Shown here piece by piece: positions 1 through 11,361 of a stretch of DNA of 64,000 bases (positions within the stretch are counted from its first letter, which is position 1; each line of letters begins with the position of its first letter). A model generated the notes under the pieces. It had not been told where the DNA came from, did no database searches, and saw only the letters and a list, made by a program, of their open reading frames with translations. Origin of the DNA: Engraulis encrasicolus. Lineage: Eukaryota > Chordata > Actinopteri > Clupeiformes > Engraulidae. The translations under genes and the position numbers were made by a program. The stretch lies in assembly GCF_034702125.1 (NCBI RefSeq), contig NC_085869.1:17353044-17417043 (forward strand), in the 5' to 3' direction.

Positions 1-246
1 GAAAATGAACTTACCGGCTGCAGAGACGCCCGTTGTTCAAGGGGGGGCTACAGGGTCGAACGCAGAGCAGCACCTCAGAAAGATTAGTAGAGGTTTTTAA
101 AGCTGCGCTCTGTCTAGGGAGCATAACAGGTGATGGCATCTACAGTTGAACCTCATCGGGGTCAGAAGGGTTTTTTCCCCTGGTGGGTTCTGAACTGAGG
201 CCACGTGTGCTAAGATGGGTCTGCCTGGGGATGGAGGTATGTAGCC

Positions 247-699
247 AGGGCCACTGCTAAGGTTTTGGAGGCCCTAAGCATAACTGGCCAGGAGGCCCCC
301 TCATAATTAAAAAATAACAATTATAATAGTCTACTAACTAATTAATATGTGTATGAAAGATGAATCACCGCACACTGGTATCTTTGCTGGTAGTTTATTT
401 GGTGAACCAAATAAACTACCAGCAAAGATACCAGTGTGCGGTGATTCATCTTTCATTTACTTGGATTACTCTTACTGCACATCACCAGCACCTGGACAAG
501 TGGTTGTGCACAGGGACGTTACTTTGAGTAATAAATATGTGTTTTATAATGTAATTCAATGTTTTTTACATGACGTTTTTTAGTCAATCTCAATTTAAGA
601 GGCCCCAATTTTGGGGGTAAAGTGGTTGGTGCCCCAAGCTCTGGTTGGTGCCCTAAGCACTCTGCGTATTCTGCGTATGTCTAGCAGTGGACTTGTATT
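247..699. mobile_element. hAT-like MITE containing a perfect hairpin
   Basis: Flanked by the 8-base direct repeat ATGTAGCC (239-246 and 700-707), the target-site length of hAT elements. Ends share CCACTGCTA in inverted form (251-259 and 682-690), followed by GGCCC-rich sequence. There is no coding capacity. The centre is a 51-bp perfect inverted repeat (353-403 against 406-456). Confidence 0.6.
353..456. repeat. Perfect 51-bp inverted repeat, 2-base loop
   Basis: Positions 353-403 are the exact reverse complement of 406-456, with GA as the loop. No mismatch was found in my base-by-base comparison. Confidence 0.95.
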
Positions 700-968
700 A
701 TGTAGCCGAAGTACACGAGGAGGAGTATGTCCATAAATATCAGCACGTTTGGGGCGATAGATTGTGGAACTTGTGCAAGGACTTCTGAGAACGAGCAGGT
801 TTCTGCCCCAAAGTGCGTACGTGTGACTCACTCAGTAAGGAAGTACAGTGGTGGTGCAGATTAAACCTCCTGTGTGTACAAATGGCTTGAGCACTCCCAC
901 TTCAAATGTAGCCATGAGGGTTCGTAATGACCTTGTGGGGGTTCCTCCCGCAGGATAGACAGAATGTC

Positions 969-1164
969 CAGTGTTGCCCGATTAGGTGGTTTCCCACCCA
1001 ATTGGGCTGTTTAGGATGACCGTCTGAGGATTACAAAAAAAAGGCAGCAGATTTACTGCCAGAACGAACAGAATTTAGTTCAAATTGGGCGGGATTTAGT
1101 GCTTCCAAGCGGGGTTTGAGCTTTTTTTTGGGCTGGAAATCATCAGTCTCATCTGGCAACCCTG
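969..1164 (+). mobile_element. CAGTGTTGCC-family MITE, copy 1
   Basis: Starts CAGTGTTGCCCGATTAGG and ends TCATCTGGCAACCCTG, inverted ends of a short family also present at 20734-20957, 24386-24727 and 60580-60793. Shared internal text includes GCGGGATTTAGTGCTTCCA. No open reading frame. The ends resemble hAT termini. Confidence 0.65.
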
Positions 1165-1337
1165 AGAGTGGCTATGAAGCGCCGTGTGACAGCAAGCATT
1201 ATTTCCCCTGGGAGTCGCAGCTGCCTCAGACTGATGGAGGACTTCTGTGTAGATAGAGAAGCAGTCTGCTTGGAGCTTTCCGCTTTACATGGCTGTGTTC
1301 AATTTCCTGATAAAAAAAAGTGTTGCCCAAACCTCTC

Positions 1338-1382
<45 letters not shown>

Positions 1383-3241
1383 CTCTCGCTCTCTCACTGA
1401 GTGTGTTTGTGTGGAACGCAGATAGAGTAATGGACTCATCCGCGGGCACACTCACTGGATTGTGGTTAACGTGCTGCCATGGCAACAGCTATTCACCAGC
1501 AGAGGGGACAAAAATGTTTTTATCCCTCTGTGCCACACAAAAGGTTGGCATGAACTTTCTGACAGCGGCTCCATTCAGCGCCTCGTTCTGCTGTTAATAT
1601 ATGTTTTAATTTCCTTTGTCCCCTAAGACAAAGAGCGGAACAAAATCGAACTTTCAGGATTTCAGCTGCCCTCGAGTGGTTTTAATTCAGCGCAAGCTAC
1701 TCCGTCAGCTGTTGCTCTCCCAATTGAAACATTGGCATTTGAACTGAAGGTGGGATTCCAAACTGTTGGAACGTGTTCAAGTATCTGGTGCTCATGTCCC
1801 CTGGTCCCTATTTAGAGGAAAGCCTTCATGTAATTACAAATCATGTGTGTTTGTTCTTATACTGAATGCAGTACCCTCTACAGTGTGAGTAATACATAGA
1901 AAAAGGCAGAATTCTGTCCATGTGGGTCAGTTGACTTGCACTGACATTGATTTCCTTTACAGGACTGGCCAGCTCTCATCAGTCTGACCTCCTCAACAAC
2001 CCATTAATGTGCTGTTATTTTGCTGACAAACAGCCAGACCCACCGTACTATAGTGTTATGAATTTCTGTGGCTCACATGAAGGATTCTCTTCTGCCGGTC
2101 TGTAACTAGTGGAATAATATGTGATGTGCGGCATTTTTAACTCAAAGCTTCTGATCAGTTATCATTTCCCCACATGTTACATCTGGATCTGATCTGATTG
2201 GATTTGCCTTCTTGGTAGGCATCTCATCCTGGCCAATCACACCTCCCACCTTAAGTCGGGACTCGGGACTCAATTGGGCAGGTCCAGACCCTCAGTTCGA
2301 AATTACTATGAGGTTATGGTGCGACCTGGACAACTTGAAAGCAGATTTTGTGTGTTTTAAGCTCTTTTCAGTTTTCAGTTCAACGTGGACAACATGTCCT
2401 GCAATACTGAAAAAGACATCTCAAAGGTCAACCGGATTTCACTCTGCAAATTTTTCTTGGGTTTAGTGCTCTCTTTCAATCCTTTCAAACATATATTTTA
2501 TGCAGATTGGCTGACACCACAGATCAGCCTTATTTTCTATTTTGCACTCTTTTCTGGACACTGAAGGACTCTTGTCAGTAATTTTGACCACTCTTAACAA
2601 AGAGCAATGGAAAAAAGTGGAAGAGTGTCTGTATTAAGCAGAGCATTCCGAGCATACATCTGTATCCATGCATCATTTTCTAAAAGAAGTCAGTGTAGTG
2701 GCGTTGAATGAATCAAACATCTTTTTTGATTCAGTCAATGGGGCTTTTCTTTCCATCTCCTCAAAGAGATGCTGTCAGCCCATGTACTACAAGAAAGAGC
2801 ACACTATTATTGTGTGCTTAATGCTGCCCTGTGCCATAAGAAGAATCTGTGCTGAGGGAAGATAAAGCATAAATGGAATATAAAGTCGTATTATTGTCAC
2901 CCCCTAACGTAGACACATGTAGACAGTTTGATGCTGAAGAGGCATTTGAGCCAGCATGTTGGGAATGGGCATTTTTATCAGTTAGGCGATTGAGACAGGT
3001 GGAAAAGTTGAAATTCAGACATGAAGTACTGGAACCGAATTGAATTTGAGTAATTATTTGATTCGATTAAAATGGCCATTGGAGGCATCGTATTTTCTAA
3101 CTTGATGTCTTGATGTCTGATGACTTTTGATGCCTATTGTGAAATGAAACGAGGACAACGCCGCTGTTGTATCTGTTGTGTGTGCAGGAAAACCCCATTG
3201 TAACTCATTCGTCTCTGTGTGTCTGTTGTGTGTATCTGCAG

Positions 3242-6200
3242 GTTGTTTTGAGTGTTGTATCAAGTGTCTGGGCGGCGTCCCCTATGCCTCTCTGGTGGCC
3301 ACCATCCTGTGCTTCTCCGGAGTGGCCCTCTTCTGTGGCTGCGGACACGTGGCCCTCACCGGCACCATCACCATCCTGGAGAACCACTTCTCCAAGATCA
3401 CCAGCGACCATGCCATGCTAACCGACATGTGAGTAGTACAGTATGTCACAGTGAGCTGTGTGTCTGTGCGACCATGCCATGCTAACCGACATGTGAGTAG
3501 TACAGTATGTCACAGTGAGGTGTGTGTCTGTCTGTGTGTGTGTGTCTGTCTGTGTCTGTATCTGTATCTGTGTGTAAGAAAAAGAGACACAGAGAGGCAG
3601 CAAAAGAGTGCGGGAGAATAACATTGATCTTCATTACTTATATGTCTGAGTGGGCCCATCTTCATGTTTGTTATTATGGGGTGACCCCAGAGGGGTATAC
3701 TAAGAACATGAGGACTCGAGGCTCTTCTATTAGATGATTTACCTCTTAACTTAACCTGGTTTACTCCTTAAACACTTAGGGGTTTCTTTTGCCTTAAGAC
3801 ATGTAAAAGTTTTTACCTGGTTTACTCATGAACCAGCTTCTTAGTATAGGCCCCTGCCTGATGATAGCAGCCTGTGATGGGCTCTCTCTGCCTCAGGCAT
3901 CAGATTAAACATGGAAAACACTGAAGGTCGTGAAGGGGAGCAGTGCTTGTCTACTATCCAGTGACATAATGTATATTCTGCTGGGACCAGAGGAGATTCC
4001 AAGAGCTCTGTTTATTTTACAAGGCTGAGCTGTGCCATTTGCCGTTATATACAGATCCTGTGCGAAAGGGAATACATCACCACATCTATTCTTAACTTGT
4101 TTGGGTTTTTTCAGTTGTCAGTGCCGTTGGGGTTGTGTCATGCATTTGTCAGGGCCTTTGACATCTGCTTATAATTTGTAGTCTCGCCTATCTCTCACTT
4201 TTCAGTTTAGAGACCAAATGAGTCATGAGATTCTCCATCTCACCTCTCACCACTCAGACGAATACAAAGCTCATAGTCACACACAGGCCCGCCGACGGGG
4301 GACAAAGGGGTATGTTGTCCCAGGCCCAGGGAGGTAGGGGCCCCAGAATTGGGTCCCCATTACATTGTATGTGTTGGATAGGGGGCTTCTTTCAAATGAC
4401 TGTCCTGGGCCCAGAAAAAGCTGTCAGAGGCCCTGGCCACACACGTGCTCCATGAACCCAGTGAAACGAAAGTGTATGCTGCTGGTGTATTTCCCAGTTT
4501 TCTTGATTCTATTAAAGTGAATCATAGGAGAAGTGACTCACTCAGACATGTTTTGGTTCTCATTCCATCCCTCCATCCCTCCATCCCTCTCTCTCTCTCT
4601 CTCTCTCTCTGCTACAGAGTCCAGCTCATGCAGTACGTCATCTATGGCATCGCCTCCTTCTTCTTCCTGTATGGGATCATCCTGCTGGCGGAGGGATTCT
4701 ACACCACCAGCGCCGTCAAGGAGCTCCACAGCGAGTTCAAGACCACTATCTGTGGACGCTGCATCAGCGGACTGGTGAGCAGTGGCGTGCACAGACATGT
4801 TGGGGGTCGGGGGGGGGTTTACAGGAGGTGGGGGCGTGGGGGCATTTAGAACTTCCAGCTGCCCTACTAGGACATAGAGCAGGGCTATTCAATTGGAGGC
4901 CCCAGGGCCAGATCCGGCCCTTGCATGGCAAGGCTCTGGCCCTCCACGAGGTCTGAACAAAATGAAAACATAGGCGTGCTATCTATATATAATATTAAGT
5001 TTGGCCCTTTTACTGTGAGGAATTTGATAAACTGGCCCAGAGTGACTTTTAATTGAAAACCCCTGATATAGAGGCTATATAGTATTATATCCGGGAATTG
5101 TCATATGCTTTTGATCATCAAGCATTTGTACCGTAGATGATCATGTCAACATGGACCACAGTACATTGTAAAAAAAAAAACTTTCTAAAAGGGTCCTTTT
5201 TGTCCAGTAGGGCAAAGGGGCAGGTGCTGTAGCACCACCATGTCCCTATCTGTGCACGCCTATGCTGGTGAGCTTCCATAGCTAGCCAGCTCCCCTCACT
5301 ACAGCAGGTCCAAGGTTATGTGGCTAGCAAACATGGCAATTGTTTACTTTTTGTTTGAGTTCGGATGAATTTAACAAAAAAAACACTCTGGCCTATATAT
5401 GGATATGGATACAGAATAGCCTGTAATACTTTTATGTTGACGTTCTTTGTACAAGCTTTGGCAATATTGATACTCACAGGCATCCAATAAAGTATATTTG
5501 AATTGACTTGAACAGTCTGTTGTGATGGCAGTGCCAAGAAGTCTGTTCACTGTTATTTGCTTTTTCTACTTTGACACATCCCTGAGGTGACCCATTAGAA
5601 AATGTTAATGGCTAATATATGTTGAGTGAGTTTATTATGCGCTTCTGGTTTCCAGTTTGTCTTCCTGACCTACATCCTGGGCGTGGCCTGGCTGGGCGTG
5701 TTCGGCTTTTCGGCGGTGCCCGTCTTCCTCTTCTACAACATGTGGTCCACCTGCGCAGCCATGAAGTCCCAGATGGCCAACCTCACCTCTGTGGAGTCCA
5801 TCTGCGTTGACGTCCGGCAGTACGGTATGACTACTGAGCAGAATTATGTTTCTTTTCGATCATTGTCCAGTGTTTGAGTTGAGTTTGATCTTTTTTTTAT
5901 ATAAAATACAAGAGGTGGCTGGTAAACGAAATAAAAGCATAGTAGTGCGGTCTGCAGTTTTGTGTAAGTCGTCAGTCTTGAGACTGCCACCAACTATTTT
6001 TGGCTGCAGGTGATACTGTCTGAATATTTAAAATTGTAATATTATATTTTTTTTATATTTTAAATGATATCATTTTTACCCCCTGAAGGAATCATCCCAT
6101 GGAATGCAACTCCAGGAAAGGCCTGTGGGGTTACACTGAGCAACATCTGTGATACCAGTGAGGTATGGCACAAATGTATCTTAACTCAATTTCAGGGTAG

Positions 6201-9200
6201 GGTTCGAACTGTAAATCATTCATTTGTGGTTTTGAGAAAATGTAGGCCTTCTTATGTTACATATTCCTGGCTTTATAAAAGTTAAACAAACATTTCAATA
6301 TTGATGAAGATCAAACTATAGCATGAAAAAAACTACTGTATCAACTACCTGATTTGACTAGGACATCACTGACTATCCTGAACATCAGTGTTTCTGTCCC
6401 CTGTGGTGTCAGGGACGGATCATGACTCCATGGGCCCCTGGGCCAGACAGCAAGAAAGGGCCCCCTCCAGATGTTAGAGACCCTATATTGTTGGGCATTC
6501 AGGTGTTTTCCCCCTGAAAATATGTGAAAATAGAGTTGTTAAAAGTGTGATTTTACACAACATGAGAATGGAAATTTAGAGGATTGGGCTTCAGGGCCCT
6601 CTGGACTCTTGGGCCCCTGGGCCTGGGCCCGGTAGGCCCTTGCAGTAATCCATCCTTGTGTGGTGTTGCAGTGATCTAATGTCCAACCCTCTCTTCCCCC
6701 AGTTCTACCTGTCCTACCACCTGTACATTGTAGCTTGCGCTGGTGCAGGAGCCACAGTCATTGCTCTGGTAAGTTTCCAAATGCGTTTGTCTTCATGAAG
6801 CCGTTATTATTAAGTCCCTTTCGCTTGCTGTGTATCCAGTAGGCAAAGTAGAGTGCTCCTCTCCCCCCAACACCTGAGTCCATTTTCCAGTATGACAGAG
6901 TGCACACTCACCTCTCCTCATCAGTAGTGTCATTCATGGGACACCATCTGCTTCAGGGTCAGCGGTCTGCTTTTTGTAATAACAAAACAGCTCAGACAGG
7001 GTCAAGATGAGTTGTCCTCGTGCGAAGCCCGTGGCCTTTCAACATCACAGCTGTTACTGTGTCATTCTCATGTCGTCCTTAACACAGGAAGACTCTGGAG
7101 CGTATTATTGTCCACAGATTGCTCATGAATTTCCTACTAATTCTTTACCTTGCTTATGTTTTTAGCATGTGTTTTTTTGTTTTGTTTTGCACAGTCATTC
7201 ACTCACGATAATCTTCTCAATTCATGTTGGAAACCTTCATCATCTCTCAAATCAATGTTCCATTTGCCTTAATGAGATGTCATTATTATGAGTCTGTGTT
7301 TGCAGTGCCTACTACAGTACAGGAGCAGCCCGTCTTGTCTTCACCTTGTTGTCTCATTGCTTTTCTTCTGTTCTCTTCCACCAGCTGATCTACATGATGG
7401 CAACCACTTATAACTTTGCGGTGTTGAAGTTTAAGAGTCGAGAGGACTGCTGCACTAAGTTTTAAAGGGCACAGTACAGATTAGGCCAACTGCACTGAGT
7501 AGAGAAGCAGCCACTGACCATATTATGGACTAAAACCAGAAAAATAGAGATAAAATTGTCCCATTTCTATTGACATAATTGTGTAAATAGCAGATTTTTG
7601 TGTGTTATCTAGTACTTTAGACCCAGGGACAAGCTTGGCTGGACAGGATCCCTTCTTGTTAAGAGATTTCCTCAGGGTGGAGTTGAGAAAGACAGCATTT
7701 ATTCCCAATCTGGAGCACAACCAGTCAGAAGGATTTTTCATCAATACATTAAACAGAGAAAAATCAATAAGTGTTCTGTGGGAGGATAATCAAGAGTTTT
7801 TTTGTTGGGTTTGGGACGTGTTTGTCAACATTCAGAGGTAGTTTCCCCCCCCGAGTTTTGCAAAAGACATTTTTGTCCTGTGCATAAAATTGCCCTCCTT
7901 GACCAGCCAACCTCCGCACAGTGCCTTCCCCACATGTTTACGTTTACGCTACATTCACGTTCCTCAAAACTTGTTATATTCTTAATATTTTATATTCTTG
8001 AGATGGATGATGAAGTATTACTGTTTTCAGTATTATAGTAAAATCACATTGCAGCCAATTGTAATGTGATTGGTACATGTAAAATTTAAAGTTAAAAATC
8101 TCACAGATGTGAACGTTTCGGCCAGTGCCAAGTACTATACTTTTGTTTGACTGCTTCATATACTACGTATGGAGAAAATGTTGTCTTCTTTTCTAATGTG
8201 TTTTTTACGGGCCCTTTGGCTGCCTTTGTTGCCTATGCTGATGATAGGGGCGTGTTTCAATCCATCCATTTCCTTTTTACTCATCCAAGAAATTCCCATT
8301 CAATTGTGCCAAGAAGTGCTCCGACAATTTTGTTTTAACACAGAGCCTGCATGCTTATTTTCCTCAATTCCGTAATGTTTATGAGTACTTATATTACATA
8401 TTTCATAAATATTTAATTTTTTTCCTAAAGATTTTGAGACTGTAGTTATTATTTTCTCTATCTATACAAAAAATAAACATGCTTTGTGTACAAAATGCCA
8501 ATGGTCTTTCCATTATTGTGCTTAGACTTATAAATTGAGACTGAACGATGGCAGGTCAGGAGCTGGTTGGAATATCACCCCCCCACTCCTCCATGTAACA
8601 TTAACATTTAACATCCATTTCAATGCTTGCATGTCCAGCAGAACTCCACTTCAGTATCATCACAGTCTTCTCCCTCTTTCTCTCTTTCCTGTCTTTAACA
8701 AGGCTTCTTTTCCCTTCCTGTCTCTAACACAGATTTCTTTTTTTCCTTCCCTAGAATTGTTCTGTTTTGTAAAAAATAATAAATGTTGATGAAGGTGCTC
8801 AAGGGGTGTTCCAAGAAAGTGGTTTAGTTACAGTCACTCAATGTTCTAAAACTAAAGAACATCGCTAAGATTCGTTTTACTGAAAGAATAACATTGTGAG
8901 ACAATTACCGGTTTATTACAATGTTGTCACATCACATATTTGGTGATATCGCATATTTTGGTGACTTGACAATCCCATGATATATGGACTAATCTTGCTT
9001 TCTTGAACACCTCTACATGGAGCCGATGTCTGTTTGTTTAACTGTATGTATGTATGTATGTATGTATGTATGTATGTATGTATGTATGTATGTATGTATG
9101 TATGTATGTATGTATGTGTGTTGATGTGACGTACAGTAGCCACACTCGTAGCTCTTGCTTTGCCTCTTGACATGCTCACTGGCCCATCCACCCTCCCTCA

Positions 9201-9364
9201 CCCTTCTCTTGCAGATTCACTACCTCATGATTCTGGCAGCCAACTGGGCCTACCTTAAGGACGCCAGTCACTTGCATGCCTACCAAGACATCAAACTGAA
9301 GGAGGAGCGGGAGCTGCACGACATCCAGTCGCGCTCAAAGGAATGCCTCAATTCTTACTCTTAA
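3242..9364 (+). CDS. gpm6b: Neuronal membrane glycoprotein M6-b (proteolipid protein family), 5' end missing
   Basis: Four-pass membrane protein of the PLP/DM20/M6 family, found at the surface of neurons and glia; family members act in membrane organisation and process outgrowth. Exons with fitting GT/AG sites and phases: 3242-3428, 4618-4774, 5656-5824, 6089-6162, 6703-6768, then one of two last exons, 7385-7465 or 9215-9364. The spliced protein begins at the conserved [12 protein letters not shown], whose Gly codon takes its first base from an upstream exon. It continues with hydrophobic segments ([72 protein letters not shown]) and extracellular cysteines including CVDVRQYG. M6b is favoured over M6a by the wording of these blocks (for example [17 protein letters not shown]) and by the neighbouring ofd1. 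The visible part encodes 244 or 267 residues. The first exon(s) and promoter were not found and probably lie upstream of the window. Confidence 0.95.
3404..3531 (+). repeat. Tandem 64-base duplication across the gpm6b exon 2 donor
   Basis: 3404-3467 and 3468-3531 differ at one base. Each copy holds the last 25 coding bases of exon 2, the donor GTGAGT and 39 further bases. A TG/CTG-rich tract follows immediately. Confidence 0.95.
3690..3854. mobile_element. Palindromic MITE (TATACTAAGAA family), copy 1
   Basis: Inverted ends GGTATACTAAGAA... and ...TTCTTAGTATAGGCCCC with the internal block TTAGATGATTTACCTCTTAA. Related copies at 45070-45223 and 55816-55988. Confidence 0.55.
4283..4445. repeat. 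GGGCCCC-rich interspersed repeat, copy 1
   Basis: Shares order and wording (GGGGGACAAAGGGG, CCCAGGGAG, CATTACATTGTATG, CTGGGCCCAG) with 44183-44330. Probably a decayed transposon within gpm6b intron 2; class not determined. Confidence 0.5.
4880..5065. mobile_element. hAT-like MITE in gpm6b intron 3
   Basis: Ends CAGGGCTATTCAATT and AATTGAAAACCCCTG are inverted. The flanks ACATAGAG and ATATAGAG match at 7 of 8 bases, fitting an 8-base target duplication. The interior is rich in GGCCC and has no reading frame. Confidence 0.6.
6412..6650. mobile_element. GGGCCCCTGGGCC-type transposon remnant in gpm6b intron 5
   Basis: Imperfect inverted ends (GGGACGGATCATGACTCC at left; TGCAGTAATCCATCC at right), each followed inward by GGGCCCCTGGGCC-like text. 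A similar arrangement is at 16652-16910. Confidence 0.45.
7385..7465 (+). CDS. gpm6b: gpm6b alternative terminal exon a (PLP-like C-terminus)
   Basis: Coding part of one alternative last exon, preceded by a CAG acceptor. It encodes [18 protein letters not shown]... and ends CCTKF-stop, the classic proteolipid/M6b tail that completes membrane span four and leaves a short cytoplasmic end. Candidate poly(A) signals for this form lie at 8472-8477 and 8778-8783, which would give a 3' UTR of about 1.0-1.3 kb. Confidence 0.95.
   Translation: MIYMMATTYNFAVLKFKSREDCCTKF
8472..8783 (+). promoter_or_regulatory. Poly(A) signals for the gpm6b short-tail transcript
   Basis: AATAAA occurs at 8472-8477 and again at 8778-8783; the second is followed by a GT-rich stretch. 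Both lie between the two alternative terminal exons, where the transcript ending in exon a must be cleaved. Which one is used cannot be decided here. Confidence 0.5.
9043..9118 (+). repeat. (TATG)n microsatellite
   Basis: About 19 tetranucleotide units, ending some 95 bases before the acceptor of gpm6b exon b. Confidence 0.95.
9215..9364 (+). CDS. gpm6b: gpm6b alternative terminal exon b (M6-type C-terminus)
   Basis: The second alternative last exon starts in the same phase as exon a after a TTGCAG acceptor. It encodes [20 protein letters not shown]... and ends [14 protein letters not shown]. Human GPM6B has an isoform with the same kind of longer cytoplasmic tail ([10 protein letters not shown] and QDIQSRSKE blocks), so this is an alternative end of the same gene and not a separate M6a gene. 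Exon 6 must splice to either a or b, and choosing a requires use of the poly(A) sites before 9.2 kb. Confidence 0.93.
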   Translation: MHYLMILAANWAYLKDASHLHAYQDIKLKEERELHDIQSRSKECLNSYS

Positions 9365-9944
9365 AGGACCACACTACTGTACCGCACACCACAGCACAGC
9401 ACAGCAGATTCACAGGCCCCCCAAGCCAGGCAGCCCTCTCCCTTAAAGCCCTCATGTTACACCCACAACCATGGCCTCATAAGTGCTGATACACCTAGAG
9501 AAAGCATTATCTCCAATAATATGCCAACATTGCTATGGGTTCAGCACAGCACACCACACGGCACTAACAAGGCTCCCAGCACAACACCAGCACAGCACAG
9601 CACTAACGAGGATCCTAACAACACTAATGCATACGCATTGCTTCTGCACTAACTCACAGAACAGTTGATTGGAACTCTTTGTGTTTGAGCATTTCTTTTT
9701 TTATTATTCATCATACATTGTGTGACTTGTGTCTCTCATTCTTAACTTCAACTGTCTGTCTATTTTTTCTCCTGCCAGTCATTGTTAGAGGCGCTTGAAA
9801 TATTGCATTTATTGTTTTATTGGGATCAGCGCAGACGAGAGTTAACAAGGGGATAGAGAATTATTTGCTTCATTTTCAAAAACGCCATTTTGATTCAAAG
9901 TACACCATACTGTACGTGTACGCCTTACTAACTCACAGATCAAC

Positions 9945-9963
9945 AATAATAATAATAATAATG

Positions 9964-10000
<37 letters not shown>

Positions 10001-10012
10001 TAATAATAATAA
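9945..10012 (+). repeat. (AAT)n microsatellite
   Basis: Mostly AAT/ATA units with a few GAT interruptions, within the probable gpm6b 3' UTR. Confidence 0.9.
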
Positions 10013-11202
10013 ATTCTGCAGTGTGGAAGTGTTTAAACTGGCAGGAACACTTTGATTTATGTTCTCTTGTTTTGGCTCTTTAACCACAAATGCGTAGGCC
10101 TATATCGACAGTGGTGGGCCTCACAACGTGCACAACACTGCACTCCGATGTTGCTGAGAGATATGCATGTGTTTGGGTGTTTTCGACAACACTTTAATGT
10201 TGCCTGCAGCCTAAAAACACAAGATACAAGGCATTATTTATCCACAGTCGTGGTGTCTTTCACATCAGCCAATTCAAACTCAAAAGCCCCAGTTTTAACT
10301 CTAGGCCCTGAGGGAAATGATGTAAAAGGCTGATCCCCTGGAAGAATCCAAAACTACCTCAGGTGTACTGAAGTGAGCTTCTATAGAATCAGCCCTTTTA
10401 ACAAAACTATAGTGTCCGATCATGTGGTGCTGGAGGTGGTAGCAGACATGGTTTACCTTACGTATATGAACTTAATAATGAATGAAAATAATAATTAGAA
10501 ACTACATGTGACATGTCTTCCTTTCAGAAAGCCTAGACAAAAAGAAGGGGTGCAAGTCAAGCTACTTTCTCCTGTCCTCTTCCCGTCCTCTTGCCTCGCC
10601 TCCGTGGAGAAAACAATAATTTCCCCCAGAGCCATAGAAGTAAGAGTTGGGCTAGTCCCATTGACCACCGTGTTCCATTTTTACACAAAGATGGCGGCTC
10701 ACGGAGCCTTTGACACCCAGATTGCCATTAACAAAGTTCCAAAACAGTTTCAGGAAGTGAGCCTCGAAAACAGAAAGTAAAGGTAAAGGAAAATGTAATT
10801 CATATAACTTTTAATACATTTTTACGTCATATTTGCTAGTCATCTTGCGGTTAAGTGTTAGTAGCTAGCAAAAAAAGAGCAGCGGCCTCAAGTTATTTGA
10901 ATCTAGGCCTACACCAACCGACTGCCTGCACCCTTGTTGTCACAACTCCGAATTCCATGACTCTGATTTCCCCGCTGTCAACCAGCACAGAGCAACTTTT
11001 GAGTTTCCCCTCTTCAACATCTCAATTGCAAATGAGAGAATAACTTTGAATTGTGTTTTTTTTGCGAAATATTGAATAAAAACGGTCATCAATGATGTTG
11101 AGCCTGAACGTCAGAAGGTCAGAGGCCCCAGGGCAGGATGGGAGGAAGTAGGTTGACATGTACCCGTGGTGTCTGTTTCATACAGGCACAGAATGTGAGA
11201 AT

Positions 11203-11361
11203 GGGCTTGTTTTTGATGAAGCACTGATGCTTTTGCTATGCAGAGCGCATGCGCACTCTGCTATTTCAATGCATTCTTGTAACCAGAATGCATTGAAATA
11301 GCAAAGTGCACAATTGCTCTGCATAGCAAAAGCATCAGTGCTCCATCAAAAACGAGGCCAA
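11203..11361. repeat. Long imperfect hairpin in the probable gpm6b 3' UTR
   Basis: A left arm of about 75 bases (TTTTTGATGAAGCACTGATG...) pairs with the right arm (...CATCAGTGCTCCATCAAAAA), meeting near AATGCATTCTTGTAACCAG. A few mismatches around 11250. It looks like a palindromic MITE. Confidence 0.8.

Larger units (their letters stand above)
1..3241. other. Upstream or first-intron sequence of gpm6b
   Basis: No exon was recognised. The stretch holds a hAT-like MITE with a perfect internal hairpin (247-699), a CAGTGTTGCC-type MITE (969-1164) and a (CT)n run at about 1334-1399. Sequence 1400-3150 shows nothing I can name. Confidence 0.5.

Noticed and set aside
347..583. 78-codon open frame at the hairpin
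   Set aside because: It reads through both arms of a perfect inverted repeat inside a transposon; a by-product of the palindrome.
9215..9364. A separate gpm6a gene
   Set aside because: The exon resembles the M6a tail, but GPM6B itself has an alternative tail of this type and the phase fits gpm6b exon 6.
10508..10780. 90-codon open frame with AAHGAFDTQIAINKVPKQFQE
   Set aside because: No recognisable domain; it lies in the probable gpm6b 3' UTR and has no splice partners. Kept as unsupported.
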